Assembly (NCBI GenBank): GCA_002007315.1
Contig: LNZQ01000034.1
Span: forward strand, 1 to 20,056
Length of the DNA: 20,056 nucleotides
Direction of reading: 5' to 3'
Origin: Epulopiscium sp. Nele67-Bin004
GTDB taxonomy: Bacteria; Bacillota_A; Clostridia; Lachnospirales; Cellulosilyticaceae
The position numbers and the translations under genes are program-made. The notes beneath the pieces were generated by a model. It was given only the letters and a program-made list of their open reading frames with translations. It was not told where the DNA came from and ran no database searches. Of the stretch, positions 7,377-14,404 are shown one piece after another; position 1 is the stretch's first letter; every line of letters starts with the position of its first letter.

Positions 7377-8732
7377 TTAGTCGTTTTTTGGCTTTGTGTT
7401 ATCAAGAACTTTTTGATATGGCATTAAAATGTATTTTGGCATTTCTTTACGCATCTCTTTTTGCACTTTCTCAAATTTCATCATAAAGCCAAGCATTTTC
7501 ATACCCCAAATCATAGCTTTTTGTTTGTGAGGAAAATCATATACTCCAGTTTCCTTATAAAACTTATGGTCTGCTTGCATAAATCCTTGCATCAAATATA
7601 CTAAATCTCTAAATATTTTTATACCTCCCACACCATAAAAGTTTTTTGGTGCAGTCATTTTTGTTTCTATACAATAGTCAAGCGAAGTTACAAAGTTATC
7701 TATTGATTTTTGCGTATCCTGTTCATCAGTTGCCACACCACATAAATACATTCCCGAAACTTCACTTCTAGCTTCGATAAGTGTTTGAATATTTGGCTCA
7801 TGACTTAGGTCGCCACTCACGATATAACCTGTAATTTTTCCATGAGTTACCGCTCTATGCCCATTGCAAAATTGACGGTCATCAAAACATTTAAAACTGG
7901 AATGAGTGTAGTGGTTTTCGATTGCAAATGCATATATAACAGCATCTGCTGTTTGAATTTCTGTACGCAAAAACTCATCAAAATTATCTTTATATATACA
8001 TTTCCCACTTATTGTACAATCAAAACAACCAAGACAGCCACCTGCAAATTTGTATTCTCTAATATTGATTACCCTAACTGGATATGCACATTTATTTTGA
8101 ACCTCGGTAACCATGTTGACAAGATTGGTGTCTTGGGGACTTGAATTTGTTACAATAACTATATCTTTTCCACTACGTTTTTGAATAGGTTCTGTAGTAT
8201 ATTTATAAGGTTGCCTTACAAATGCCGATTGTATTCCTGTAGTCGTTTTGTATATATCATTTTGTATGTCAAAAAGCGTTTTTTCAAAAAATGCATCAGC
8301 TTCAAGTCGGCCCTTTTCGGTTTGTAAGTCATCCATGTCTGCTGACAATCCTCTAATGTATTTCATTTTTAAGTCATAGCAATTTTCTTCTATATATTTG
8401 TGGGCGGTCATATCATAAAAATGTTTTGATGTTGTAAGTTGTGTTGCAAATTTACCTGAAAGGTCTATCCCGCTTTGCTTAATCAGTTCGATAAATCTGT
8501 GCAGTTGATACGGTGCAAGGCACGTAAATACGGGATATGTAAATATAATAAGTTCGGCTTGTCTTAACAGTTCTATTGCTGGATCAAAGTTTTTTTCAAA
8601 TTTTTTTATAGTTCGTCCACAGTGTAGTATTTCAAAATTTTGGTTTGGAAATCTCTTTTGTAAATACAGTGCCGTTTGTAGCGTTACGCTGTTTTGCCCT
8701 TTAGGGCTTGCATTTAAAATTAGAATATTCAT
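7377..8732 (-). CDS. Tandem flavodoxin-like NAD(P)H-dependent oxidoreductase
   Basis: A cytoplasmic flavoprotein made of two FMN-reductase-like halves. The first opens with MNILILNASPKGQNS, the phosphate-binding loop for FMN, and has the FTYPVF strand near residues 64-69. The second begins near residue 190 with IVIVTNSSPQDTN and carries Cys233-x2-Cys236-x2-Cys239-x5-Cys245 (GGCLGCFDCTISGKC), as in NADPH-dependent FMN reductase and iron-sulfur flavoprotein relatives. Electron donor and substrate cannot be told. The last 90 residues are basic and amphipathic (GFMMKFEKVQKEMRKEM) and may touch the membrane. The ATG has AAAGGAGG upstream and a promoter at 8758-8786. The next gene on this strand is the bacterial start of the chimeric ORF, 29 bases downstream. 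Confidence 0.8.
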   Translation of the reverse strand: MNILILNASPKGQNSVTLQTALYLQKRFPNQNFEILHCGRTIKKFEKNFDPAIELLRQAELIIFTYPVFTCLAPYQLHRFIELIKQSGIDLSGKFATQLTTSKHFYDMTAHKYIEENCYDLKMKYIRGLSADMDDLQTEKGRLEADAFFEKTLFDIQNDIYKTTTGIQSAFVRQPYKYTTEPIQKRSGKDIVIVTNSSPQDTNLVNMVTEVQNKCAYPVRVINIREYKFAGGCLGCFDCTISGKCIYKDNFDEFLRTEIQTADAVIYAFAIENHYTHSSFKCFDDRQFCNGHRAVTHGKITGYIVSGDLSHEPNIQTLIEARSEVSGMYLCGVATDEQDTQKSIDNFVTSLDYCIETKMTAPKNFYGVGGIKIFRDLVYLMQGFMQADHKFYKETGVYDFPHKQKAMIWGMKMLGFMMKFEKVQKEMRKEMPKYILMPYQKVLDNTKPKND

Positions 8733-8757
8733 AGGCGTGTGCCTCCTTTATTAATAT

Positions 8758-8786
8758 ATTATCTCAAAATTTTGGTGCTTTTTCAA
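8758..8786 (-). promoter_or_regulatory. Sigma-A-type promoter of the flavoprotein gene
   Basis: On the minus strand, -35 TTGAAA (8786-8781), a 17-base spacer and -10 GATAAT (8763-8758) each match the consensus in five of six positions. Initiation near 8750 gives a leader of about 20 bases containing AAAGGAGG ahead of the ATG at 8732. Confidence 0.6.
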
Positions 8787-8810
8787 GGAATTTATTTTGA
8801 GGAATAAATA

Positions 8811-8841
8811 CAAAAACACCCTGCATAAAATATGCAAGGTG
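8811..8841 (-). terminator. Terminator of the tldD-tldE operon
   Basis: On the minus strand, CACCTTGCAT (8841-8832) pairs with ATGCAGGGTG (8826-8817), ten base pairs with one G-T wobble and a five-base loop, followed by TTTTTG. It begins 13 bases past the tldE stop. Confidence 0.85.
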
Positions 8842-8854
8842 CACTATAATTATA

Positions 8855-10180
8855 TTATTCTCCTGCTATTGAAATCTCACCAACTGACACTGATGGACTT
8901 CCAGCACCCATATGAGTTGTTTCAAAATCATCTCCAACAGCAACCACATTTTTTAATACTTCAAAAAAGTTTGCCGCCATCGTAACTTGCTTAACTGGCG
9001 TTGTAAGTTTACCGTCCTCAATTAACAGTCCACGTATTGGTAACGAAAAATCACCCGTTACAGCATTTGCCCCAGAATGTCCACCGTCCATTTCTGTAAC
9101 AAAAACTCCATTCCCAACTGCCAAAATCATTTCCTCAAGCTCACTTTCACCAGTTTGTAAATATAAATTGGTTGTCCCTACTTTTATAGGTGATGTAACT
9201 CCTGCTTTTTTTGCATTACCTGTAGTTTTTACACCTGCTTTGTTTGCAGTTTTTAAGTTGTGCAAAAATCCCGTAAACGTTCCATTGTCAACTATATTTT
9301 TCTTGTAAGTTGGCACGCCTTCATCATCAAACCCACAGCTAGAAAAACTATTTTCAAGGTGAGGATTATCGACTATCGTTATAAGCTCATTTGCAATTTT
9401 TTGCCCCTCAAGCCCTTCAAGTTTTGACCTACCTTCTTGCATCACGTCAGCATTAAAGTTGCCTGACATTATTCCTAATAACGACGCCATAACTTTATTG
9501 CTAAATATAACTTTTGTCAAACCAGACTTCATAGGCTTTGCATCAACTTTTTGAAGTGTATTTTTAACTGCCGTTTTTACAAACTTATCTATATCAATAG
9601 CTGTATAGTCTACACCTTTTGCAAAATCATATGCATTTACCATTCCATCGCCATCTTTTGCAACTGGGCTTGAAAATAACATAGCATTGCTAGCATATTG
9701 TTTAACTTCTAAGCCATTGCTATTTGCTATATACGTTGTTTTTTGCATGTGTTTCATCTGTGTGTCTGCAACTTTAACTATTTTGTCTGATGTTTTTAAT
9801 ATTGCTTGTTCAACATCAAGTGTTGTGTCAATATAAAATTGCGTGTCAAATTCCACCGAACTGCCTGCCACAACATCAACATATTGACCATCTCCAGAAT
9901 AAATAAACTCTTGGTCATCTTTTTCAATCAATAGTGCTGAGTCTTTTGCATTTATAATAAGTTGCTCAATTGACTCATCTGATATTTTTTCTGTTGAGGC
10001 ATATCCCATCTTACCATTCATTAAACCTCTAAAGCAAATTGCATCAGAGCTAGAAATTTGATGCTTTTTTACCGTAGCGTCAGTTACACCAACTTCTATC
10101 GAATCAACTGTAACTCTATAAACTTCTGATGCACTAAATCCTGCCTCTTTTGCTTTGTCAAATAATAATTGTATATTCAT
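8855..10180 (-). CDS. tldE: TldE/PmbA, non-catalytic partner of the TldDE protease
   Basis: TldE (PmbA) and TldD form a heteromeric metalloprotease that degrades short or unfolded peptides and, in Escherichia coli, matures microcin B17 and cleaves CcdA. The 441-residue length matches the family (about 450). The start MNIQLLFDKAKEAGFSASEV, a middle segment rich in beta strands and the C-terminal GGHSGANAVTGDFSLPIRG pattern are typical. There is no HExxxH zinc motif, as expected for the non-catalytic subunit. Its ATG overlaps the tldD stop by one base (TAATG), and GGAGG lies within the end of tldD, so translation is probably coupled. A terminator follows. No peptide-antibiotic precursor is evident nearby. 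Confidence 0.9.
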   Translation of the reverse strand: MNIQLLFDKAKEAGFSASEVYRVTVDSIEVGVTDATVKKHQISSSDAICFRGLMNGKMGYASTEKISDESIEQLIINAKDSALLIEKDDQEFIYSGDGQYVDVVAGSSVEFDTQFYIDTTLDVEQAILKTSDKIVKVADTQMKHMQKTTYIANSNGLEVKQYASNAMLFSSPVAKDGDGMVNAYDFAKGVDYTAIDIDKFVKTAVKNTLQKVDAKPMKSGLTKVIFSNKVMASLLGIMSGNFNADVMQEGRSKLEGLEGQKIANELITIVDNPHLENSFSSCGFDDEGVPTYKKNIVDNGTFTGFLHNLKTANKAGVKTTGNAKKAGVTSPIKVGTTNLYLQTGESELEEMILAVGNGVFVTEMDGGHSGANAVTGDFSLPIRGLLIEDGKLTTPVKQVTMAANFFEVLKNVVAVGDDFETTHMGAGSPSVSVGEISIAGE

Positions 10181-11568
10181 TAGCTACGCCCTCCAACAGT
10201 TATTTCTTTTACTCTAATCATCGGTTGCCCTACATTTGTTGGCACCCAACCACTTGATGCACCACACATACCCGTTGATTGGCGGAAATTTTGCCCAACC
10301 ATATCTATATCCATCAATATATTTGCACCATTTCCGATAAGACTTGCCCCACGAACTGGCTCACAAATTTTTCCGTCACGCACGATATACCCTTCTGTAA
10401 CTGCAAAATTAAAATCACCTGTAAGTGGATTTACTGAACCTCCACCCATTTTTTTAGCATATAAGCCATAGTCAATCGACGCAATAATATCCTCATTTTT
10501 ATCAGTACCTTCAGCAATAAATGTATTTGTCATTCTTGATGTTGGTGCATATTTATACGACTCACGACGACCACTTCCAGTGCTTGGCTTATTCATTTTG
10601 CGTCCATTAAACATATCTATCATATATGATTTCAAAATTCCATTTTCAATAAGAATATTTTTCTTAGTTGGATTTCCTTCATCATCAATATTTAATGAGC
10701 CCCATTCATTTGGCATAGTTCCATCATCAATTGCTGTAACTTTTTCGTTTGCAATTTGTTCACCAAGTTTGCCACAGAAAATCGAGTTGCCTTCCGCAAC
10801 AGATGAAGCCTCAAGAGAGTGCCCACAAGCCTCATGGAAAATAACACCACCAAATCCATTATCTATTGCAACAGGCATTTTTCCAGCAGGACAATAATCT
10901 GCCTCAAGCATTGTTATAGCACTTTTTGCAACGTCTGCTCCAAATTGATATAAATCCATTCCTTCAACAAGTTCAAATCCTACAAGCCCACCTTCGGTAA
11001 CATAGCTTTCTTGTTTGTCAGCTCCGTCACTTGCAACAGTCATCACAATAAAACGTGTTCTAATACGTCTATCCGTTGTTAATAAGCCTGTTGAGTTTGC
11101 AATTTGAACTTTTTGGTCATCTTCTACAAGCATTACCATTACTTGCGAAATTTTGTCGCTATACTCAGTTGCTCCTTTATGAGCTTTCTTCATCAACTCA
11201 ATTTTGTAACTTGAGTCCACTGTTGATGGAACTTTTTGTATTGGATGTATATTTGGTATAATTTTTTCAATCAGATTTAAATTGATATGTTGTCCACTTG
11301 GCACGCTTCCAAGTGCATCTGCTGCTTTTTTTGCAGTTGATAATAAACTTTCAAGGCTATCATTGTTAGTGTATGCATACATACTCTTTAAATCTTTAAA
11401 TATACGAATTCCAACACCATAACTTTGGCTTCCATTAACTTCCTCAACTTTTCCTGATAACAACTTAATTGATTTTTTTGTGGTATCTTCAACAAATATT
11501 TCTGCAAAATCTCCACCTGTACTTAGTGCCATTTCAAGCACTTTTGTTAGTTTCTCCCTAGATAACAT
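10180..11568 (-). CDS. tldD: TldD, catalytic zinc subunit of the TldDE protease
   Basis: The zinc motif FHEACGHSLEAS (HExxxH; His245, Glu246, His250 from the ATG at 11568) identifies the catalytic subunit. The C-terminal MCGASSG (Cys at about 435) fits the third zinc ligand known in E. coli TldD. The 462-residue length is close to the usual 480. An in-frame GTG two codons upstream (11574) could also start translation, but the ATG is favoured. No strong Shine-Dalgarno is present: only AAAGCGAG precedes it, in a leader of about 25 bases. It is the first gene of the tldD-tldE unit, driven by the promoter at 11601-11629, which is overlapped by a long inverted repeat. Confidence 0.93.
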   Translation of the reverse strand: MLSREKLTKVLEMALSTGGDFAEIFVEDTTKKSIKLLSGKVEEVNGSQSYGVGIRIFKDLKSMYAYTNNDSLESLLSTAKKAADALGSVPSGQHINLNLIEKIIPNIHPIQKVPSTVDSSYKIELMKKAHKGATEYSDKISQVMVMLVEDDQKVQIANSTGLLTTDRRIRTRFIVMTVASDGADKQESYVTEGGLVGFELVEGMDLYQFGADVAKSAITMLEADYCPAGKMPVAIDNGFGGVIFHEACGHSLEASSVAEGNSIFCGKLGEQIANEKVTAIDDGTMPNEWGSLNIDDEGNPTKKNILIENGILKSYMIDMFNGRKMNKPSTGSGRRESYKYAPTSRMTNTFIAEGTDKNEDIIASIDYGLYAKKMGGGSVNPLTGDFNFAVTEGYIVRDGKICEPVRGASLIGNGANILMDIDMVGQNFRQSTGMCGASSGWVPTNVGQPMIRVKEITVGGRS

Positions 11569-11578
11569 ATGCACACTC

Positions 11579-11623
11579 GCTTTCTATTTTTAATATTATA
11601 ATTATAGGTTAAAAATAGAAAGC
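11579..11623. promoter_or_regulatory. 15-bp perfect inverted repeat straddling the tldD -10 box
   Basis: GCTTTCTATTTTTAA (11579-11593) and its exact reverse complement (11609-11623) flank a 15-base loop holding the -10 box. One arm fills the -35/-10 spacer; the other covers the start of the transcript. This fits an operator for a dimeric regulator. It lacks the T-run expected if it were the terminator of the lipoprotein gene. Inference only; no regulator is encoded nearby. Confidence 0.5.
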
Positions 11624-11629
11624 TGTAAA
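11601..11629 (-). promoter_or_regulatory. Sigma-A-type promoter of tldD-tldE
   Basis: On the minus strand, -35 TTTACA (11629-11624), exactly 17 bases, then a perfect -10 TATAAT (11606-11601). Initiation near 11594 gives a leader of about 25 bases to the tldD ATG. The promoter starts inside the short gap after the stop codon of the upstream lipoprotein gene, so tldDE can be expressed on its own. Confidence 0.75.
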
Positions 11630-11637
11630 GCAACTTA

Positions 11638-12087
11638 TTATTGTGGTGGTGTATTGCCTCTGTCTCCGCCTTCTGGTGGTGCTTCTCCGTCTTGACGGTC
11701 TCCTCTTTCTTCGCCGCCCTCTGGTGGTGTTTCTCCACCTGGTCTTTCTCTATCTGTTGGTGCATTGCCTTCTGGTGGTGCTTCTCCATCTGGTCTTTCT
11801 CCTCTTTCTTCGCTGCCCTCTGGTGGTGCTTCTCCATCTGGTCTTTCTCCTCTTTCTTCACTGCCCTCTGGTGGTGCTTCTCCATCTGGTCTTTCTCCTC
11901 TTTCTTCACTGCCCTCTGGTGGTGCTTCTCCATCTGGTCTTTCTCCACCTCTATCTGCTGAACCTCCACCTTCTGATGGTGTGCTTGTCTGATTTGTTGT
12001 ATTTCCACTATTAGTTGTTGACGAATCATCTCCACAGCCTACTAACGCAAACATTGATACTCCAATAATAAAAAATGCTTTTTTCAT
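11638..12087 (-). CDS. Small repeat-rich lipoprotein
   Basis: The N-terminus MKKAFFIIGVSMFALVGCGDD is a signal peptide ending in a lipobox (LVGC), so Cys18 should be lipidated and the protein held on the outer face of the membrane. A Ser/Thr/Asn-rich linker follows. Then comes an acidic, Pro/Gly-rich tail of 16-residue repeats (GERPDGEAPPEGSEER), about four near-identical copies plus degenerate ones, ending GNTPPQ. There is no recognisable enzymatic domain and it is predicted to be disordered. AAGGGGG precedes the ATG, and TATAAT at 12124-12119 gives a plausible -10. Function unknown; a wall spacer or calcium-binding role would be a guess. The longer overlapping frame at 11547-12035 is a repeat artefact. 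Confidence 0.8.
   Translation of the reverse strand: MKKAFFIIGVSMFALVGCGDDSSTTNSGNTTNQTSTPSEGGGSADRGGERPDGEAPPEGSEERGERPDGEAPPEGSEERGERPDGEAPPEGSEERGERPDGEAPPEGNAPTDRERPGGETPPEGGEERGDRQDGEAPPEGGDRGNTPPQ
11773..11946 (-). repeat. 48-base tandem repeat inside the lipoprotein gene
   Basis: Near-identical 48-base units begin at 11773, 11821, 11869 and 11917. The last diverges after about 30 bases, and degenerate copies extend left to about 11671. The unit is a multiple of three, so copy-number change keeps the frame. There are no spacers, so this is not CRISPR. The repeat opens spurious frames in several phases. Confidence 0.9.
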
Positions 12088-12224
12088 CTCTAAATCCCCC
12101 TTAGTTTTTTTATTTTATATTATAAAATGGTTTTGTGTGCTTTTTGTGTTTTTTTTACATGCTAATTTCAACTTTTTTTGGAGATACTACTTTTATACAC
12201 TTATTTCGCAAAGGAGAAACCACC

Positions 12225-12365
12225 ATGAGTAAAAAACCAGAGTACGCAAAAAACGAATCAAAAAAACAAGTTTCTAAAGATGCTGCAAACTCAAAAACTG
12301 GATACAAAACTGCTATGAGTTCAGGCACACACAACGCTGGCGACAGCTACCATCGCAATATATAA
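12225..12365 (+). CDS. 46-residue basic protein of unknown function
   Basis: The ATG at 12225 follows AAAGGAG with eight bases between. The frame remains open upstream, but the ribosome binding site fixes this start, and the upstream residues (MCFLCFFYML) look like translated AT-rich spacer. The product, MSKKPEYAKNESKKQVSKDA and on to GDSYHRNI, is hydrophilic, Lys/Ser/Asn-rich and lacks Cys and Trp. It has no signal peptide or domain I recognise. Size and composition recall minor small acid-soluble spore proteins, but I see no defining motif. A strong terminator follows directly, supporting a real, separately transcribed gene. It is divergent from the lipoprotein gene. Confidence 0.7.
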   Translation: MSKKPEYAKNESKKQVSKDAANSKTGYKTAMSSGTHNAGDSYHRNI

Positions 12366-12371
12366 ACATCA

Positions 12372-12414
12372 AAAGAGCCTATCTATCAGTAATAATCTGA
12401 TAAACAGGCTCTTT
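12372..12414. terminator. Bidirectional terminator between convergent genes
   Basis: AAAGAGCCT (12372-12380) pairs with AGGCTCTTT (12406-12414). An inner stem, TATCAG (12384-12389) with CTGATA (12397-12402), extends the hairpin. A and T runs flank it on both sides. It serves the 46-residue gene on the plus strand and the membrane protein gene ending at 12417 on the minus strand. Confidence 0.9.
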
Positions 12415-12416
12415 AT

Positions 12417-13478
12417 TTAATTGAATGTTAGTTTATATGCCAATTGCAATTTTCTATCATAGTCAAATTCCACCAAATCCGTAGGTTTTATACTGTTTGG
12501 ATTTGTTTCAAAATATGCTGCATCTGCATACTCAAGCAAAATATAAACAAACTGTGAGCAATACATAATATTTGGCTTATATGACTTTCTGAGCACAAGC
12601 CCTAAAATGTTGTATGCACTGCCGTCCTCATTTATTTCTTTAATTTTGTCTAGCATTTTGATTTTTTGCTCTTTCGTTACTCCAAGCTTATATACATAAA
12701 TAGTCGCATCGTCTTTTTTTGATAAATATTCTATCATCTCCGCATTTAGCCCTGGGGGATTTACTCGTTCGCCCCCATTATAACTTATAAGTGTTTTAAG
12801 CTCCTCATCAAACGATATCGAAGAATGATTGTACGCTTTACCTGTGCCAAGCGAAATAACTTGACTCGGACGACTTCCCGTATCAGACAAAACTATATAA
12901 ATATTGGGGTCATCTAGCGTTTCTTCAACAGCATCAAAATATTGCTCAGTAAGTGAACCTTGATTTATATACGAAAACGAACTATGACGTTCCATTTCTT
13001 CAATAATTTCTTGAATAGTTTCTCTAGTTAATATTTTTGACGCACGGTTTACAAGCATTTTTTTATCTTTTACGTATCTGTTAAATTGTTTGATTTGATC
13101 AAACGAAAGTGCTTGTGCATTTTTTGGCGTATGAAAAAAGTATTGCTGATAATTTTTTATATCAATGAATGATTGCAATATAAACGATAGAAATAGCAAC
13201 CAGTACATAATCAACGACATAACTAAACTTTCTAATGAACTGTCAGGCGGATTGTTTACCCTAAATACCACATACGAAATTTGTAACGCAAGTAATATGC
13301 CATATCCTATAACAGTCATGGCTTTTTCACGCTTTCGCTTACATACGATAAATTCATATATCGCAAGTATCACCCCCACAGCAATAAACGTTAATGCCGT
13401 AGTCTTTGCATTATTAATATTCAAAAAAAGCACTGAAACTATACCTAGATATACTTTTAGTGATTTAAAAACATTCAT
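12417..13478 (-). CDS. Membrane-anchored protein with permuted NlpC/P60 (YiiX/LRAT-like) domain
   Basis: Residues 1-105 contain about four hydrophobic segments (7-21, 25-45, 53-72, 84-105). A helical stretch follows (about 125-165), then a soluble C-terminal domain (about 190-353). That domain shows a His in YNHSSIS (His218) and, about 90 residues later, a Cys at the start of a helix, IMYCSQFVYILLEYAD (Cys307). This His-before-Cys order is the hallmark of circularly permuted NlpC/P60 papain-fold proteins such as YiiX/YebB and LRAT. They act as amide or thioester hydrolases or acyltransferases on peptides or lipids; the substrate here is unknown. The third polar residue of the site is not clear. 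AGGGAG precedes the ATG. The gene starts 22 bases after tRNA-Pro with no terminator between. Confidence 0.6.
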   Translation of the reverse strand: MNVFKSLKVYLGIVSVLFLNINNAKTTALTFIAVGVILAIYEFIVCKRKREKAMTVIGYGILLALQISYVVFRVNNPPDSSLESLVMSLIMYWLLFLSFILQSFIDIKNYQQYFFHTPKNAQALSFDQIKQFNRYVKDKKMLVNRASKILTRETIQEIIEEMERHSSFSYINQGSLTEQYFDAVEETLDDPNIYIVLSDTGSRPSQVISLGTGKAYNHSSISFDEELKTLISYNGGERVNPPGLNAEMIEYLSKKDDATIYVYKLGVTKEQKIKMLDKIKEINEDGSAYNILGLVLRKSYKPNIMYCSQFVYILLEYADAAYFETNPNSIKPTDLVEFDYDRKLQLAYKLTFN

Positions 13479-13500
13479 ATTATCTCCCTCTTATTTTCAG

Positions 13501-13575
13501 TCGGAATGACGGGACTCGAACCCACGACCTCTTGCCCCCCAGACAAGCACTCTAACCAAACTGAGCTACATTCCG
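13501..13575 (-). tRNA. tRNA-Pro, anticodon GGG
   Basis: On the minus strand the acceptor arms CGGAATG and CATTCCG pair perfectly. The D arm has GCTC/GAGT, the anticodon stem-loop is CTTGT-CTGGGGG-GCAAG with GGG at positions 34-36, and the T arm carries GGTTCGAGTCC. C1-G72 and A73 are the bacterial tRNA-Pro identity elements. CCA is not encoded (CTG follows A73). It reads CCC and CCU codons. A strong promoter lies just upstream. Confidence 0.95.
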
Positions 13576-13591
13576 TCAATAGTGTCACCCC

Positions 13592-13620
13592 ATTATAACA
13601 AAAAATTATTATGATGTAAA
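13592..13620 (-). promoter_or_regulatory. Strong sigma-A-type promoter of tRNA-Pro
   Basis: On the minus strand, TTTACA (13620-13615), a 17-base spacer and a perfect TATAAT (13597-13592). Initiation near 13585 is about ten bases before the mature tRNA. A GGGGTGAC stretch follows the -10. Confidence 0.8.
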
Positions 13621-13631
13621 TAAAATAATTA

Positions 13632-13650
13632 GGGCGTCTTATCAACGCCC
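13632..13650 (-). terminator. Probable terminator of the 13695-14297 gene
   Basis: GGGCGT and ACGCCC form a six-bp GC-rich stem with a seven-base loop, 45 bases past the stop codon. The following minus-strand bases are T-rich but interrupted (TAATTATTTTATTT), so termination may be partial. Confidence 0.55.
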
Positions 13651-13694
13651 ATATACAATAAAACCTAGTTTTATAACGACACTTGTATGTAACC

Positions 13695-14297
13695 TTATTT
13701 GGTACTTGCTTTTTGAATTCCTGGATAAGCAGTAAGCAATTCCCAAACTTCAAGGTCAGGTGTCGGCAAATTATATATCGTGATAGCTTGTTTTGTGATA
13801 GCTTTGGCTAGAGCATCACAAATTTTTTTAAGCTCTTTTACACTTCTATAAAATTTATCTTCAACTGCATTTGGTGAATAAAAGTTACATACTGAGTTAG
13901 AAGTAAACAATTGTTCAATGTTACGTTGATTTTCCCATAGTTTAGGTAACTCTTTCCAATGTGGTTTAGCTCCAACTGAATATGGTTCTTCTTCTAAATA
14001 ATCTAGACATTCTCTAATAGCTTTTACTACTTTAACTATTTGCTCTTCTGGCACAATATCAGTAACAACATCTTGAACAGGGGCAAGCTTGCTAGTTTCT
14101 TGAAATCCTATACCCATATCTTCTAAAGCTAAGGCATAATCATATATTTTATCTAGTGTTTCTTTTACCCCTATCGTTGTGATTTTGTACTCTAAGGCAA
14201 GATTTGGCTTTTTCTTTGTAATATAATGTAGTTCTGGATCAGCTAATAAATCATCTAGCTGTTGAACTATATCATCTAATTTGCTGTATATTTGCAT
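13695..14297 (-). CDS. Cytoplasmic helical protein of unknown function
   Basis: I do not recognise this 200-residue protein. The ATG at 14297 is chosen because AAAGGAG lies nine bases upstream; an in-frame TTG at 14306 abuts that site and is unlikely to be used. It is acidic and mostly helical (MQIYSKLDDIVQQLDDLLAD at the start), with no signal peptide or membrane segment. A notable central stretch is LWENQRNIEQLF, and the end is PTPDLEVWELLTAYPGIQKA. The two scattered Cys give no metal motif. It stands alone between hslO and tRNA-Pro, has its own leader (14298-14404, with a TTGAAT/TAAACT promoter candidate) and a weak terminator. It shows no obvious similarity to the bacterial N-terminus of the chimeric ORF. 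Confidence 0.75.
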   Translation of the reverse strand: MQIYSKLDDIVQQLDDLLADPELHYITKKKPNLALEYKITTIGVKETLDKIYDYALALEDMGIGFQETSKLAPVQDVVTDIVPEEQIVKVVKAIRECLDYLEEEPYSVGAKPHWKELPKLWENQRNIEQLFTSNSVCNFYSPNAVEDKFYRSVKELKKICDALAKAITKQAITIYNLPTPDLEVWELLTAYPGIQKASTK

Positions 14298-14404
14298 ATA
14301 ATACAACTCCTTTTTTTGATTAACTGTATGTTAATAGTTTATCATACAAGCAAGTCATATTCAAGAAAATCACCGATAAAAATATAACAAAGTTTTAGCT
14401 TTTT

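Noticed and set aside
11671..11950. CRISPR-like repeat array
   Set aside because: Units are contiguous with no unique spacers and lie in a coding frame.
11547..12035. His/Gln/Lys-rich frame and several plus-strand frames over the lipoprotein gene
   Set aside because: The 48-base repeat has a length divisible by three and keeps several frames open. Only the 11638-12087 frame has a signal peptide, a lipobox and a good ribosome binding site.
8855..12087. RiPP biosynthetic cluster around tldD-tldE
   Set aside because: TldDE can mature peptide antibiotics, but no precursor peptide, cyclase, YcaO or exporter is nearby, and the lipoprotein lacks a leader-core layout.
13475..13753. 92-codon minus-strand frame over the tRNA
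   Set aside because: It contains the translated tRNA (SSVWLECLSGGQEVVGSSPV), a classic false ORF.
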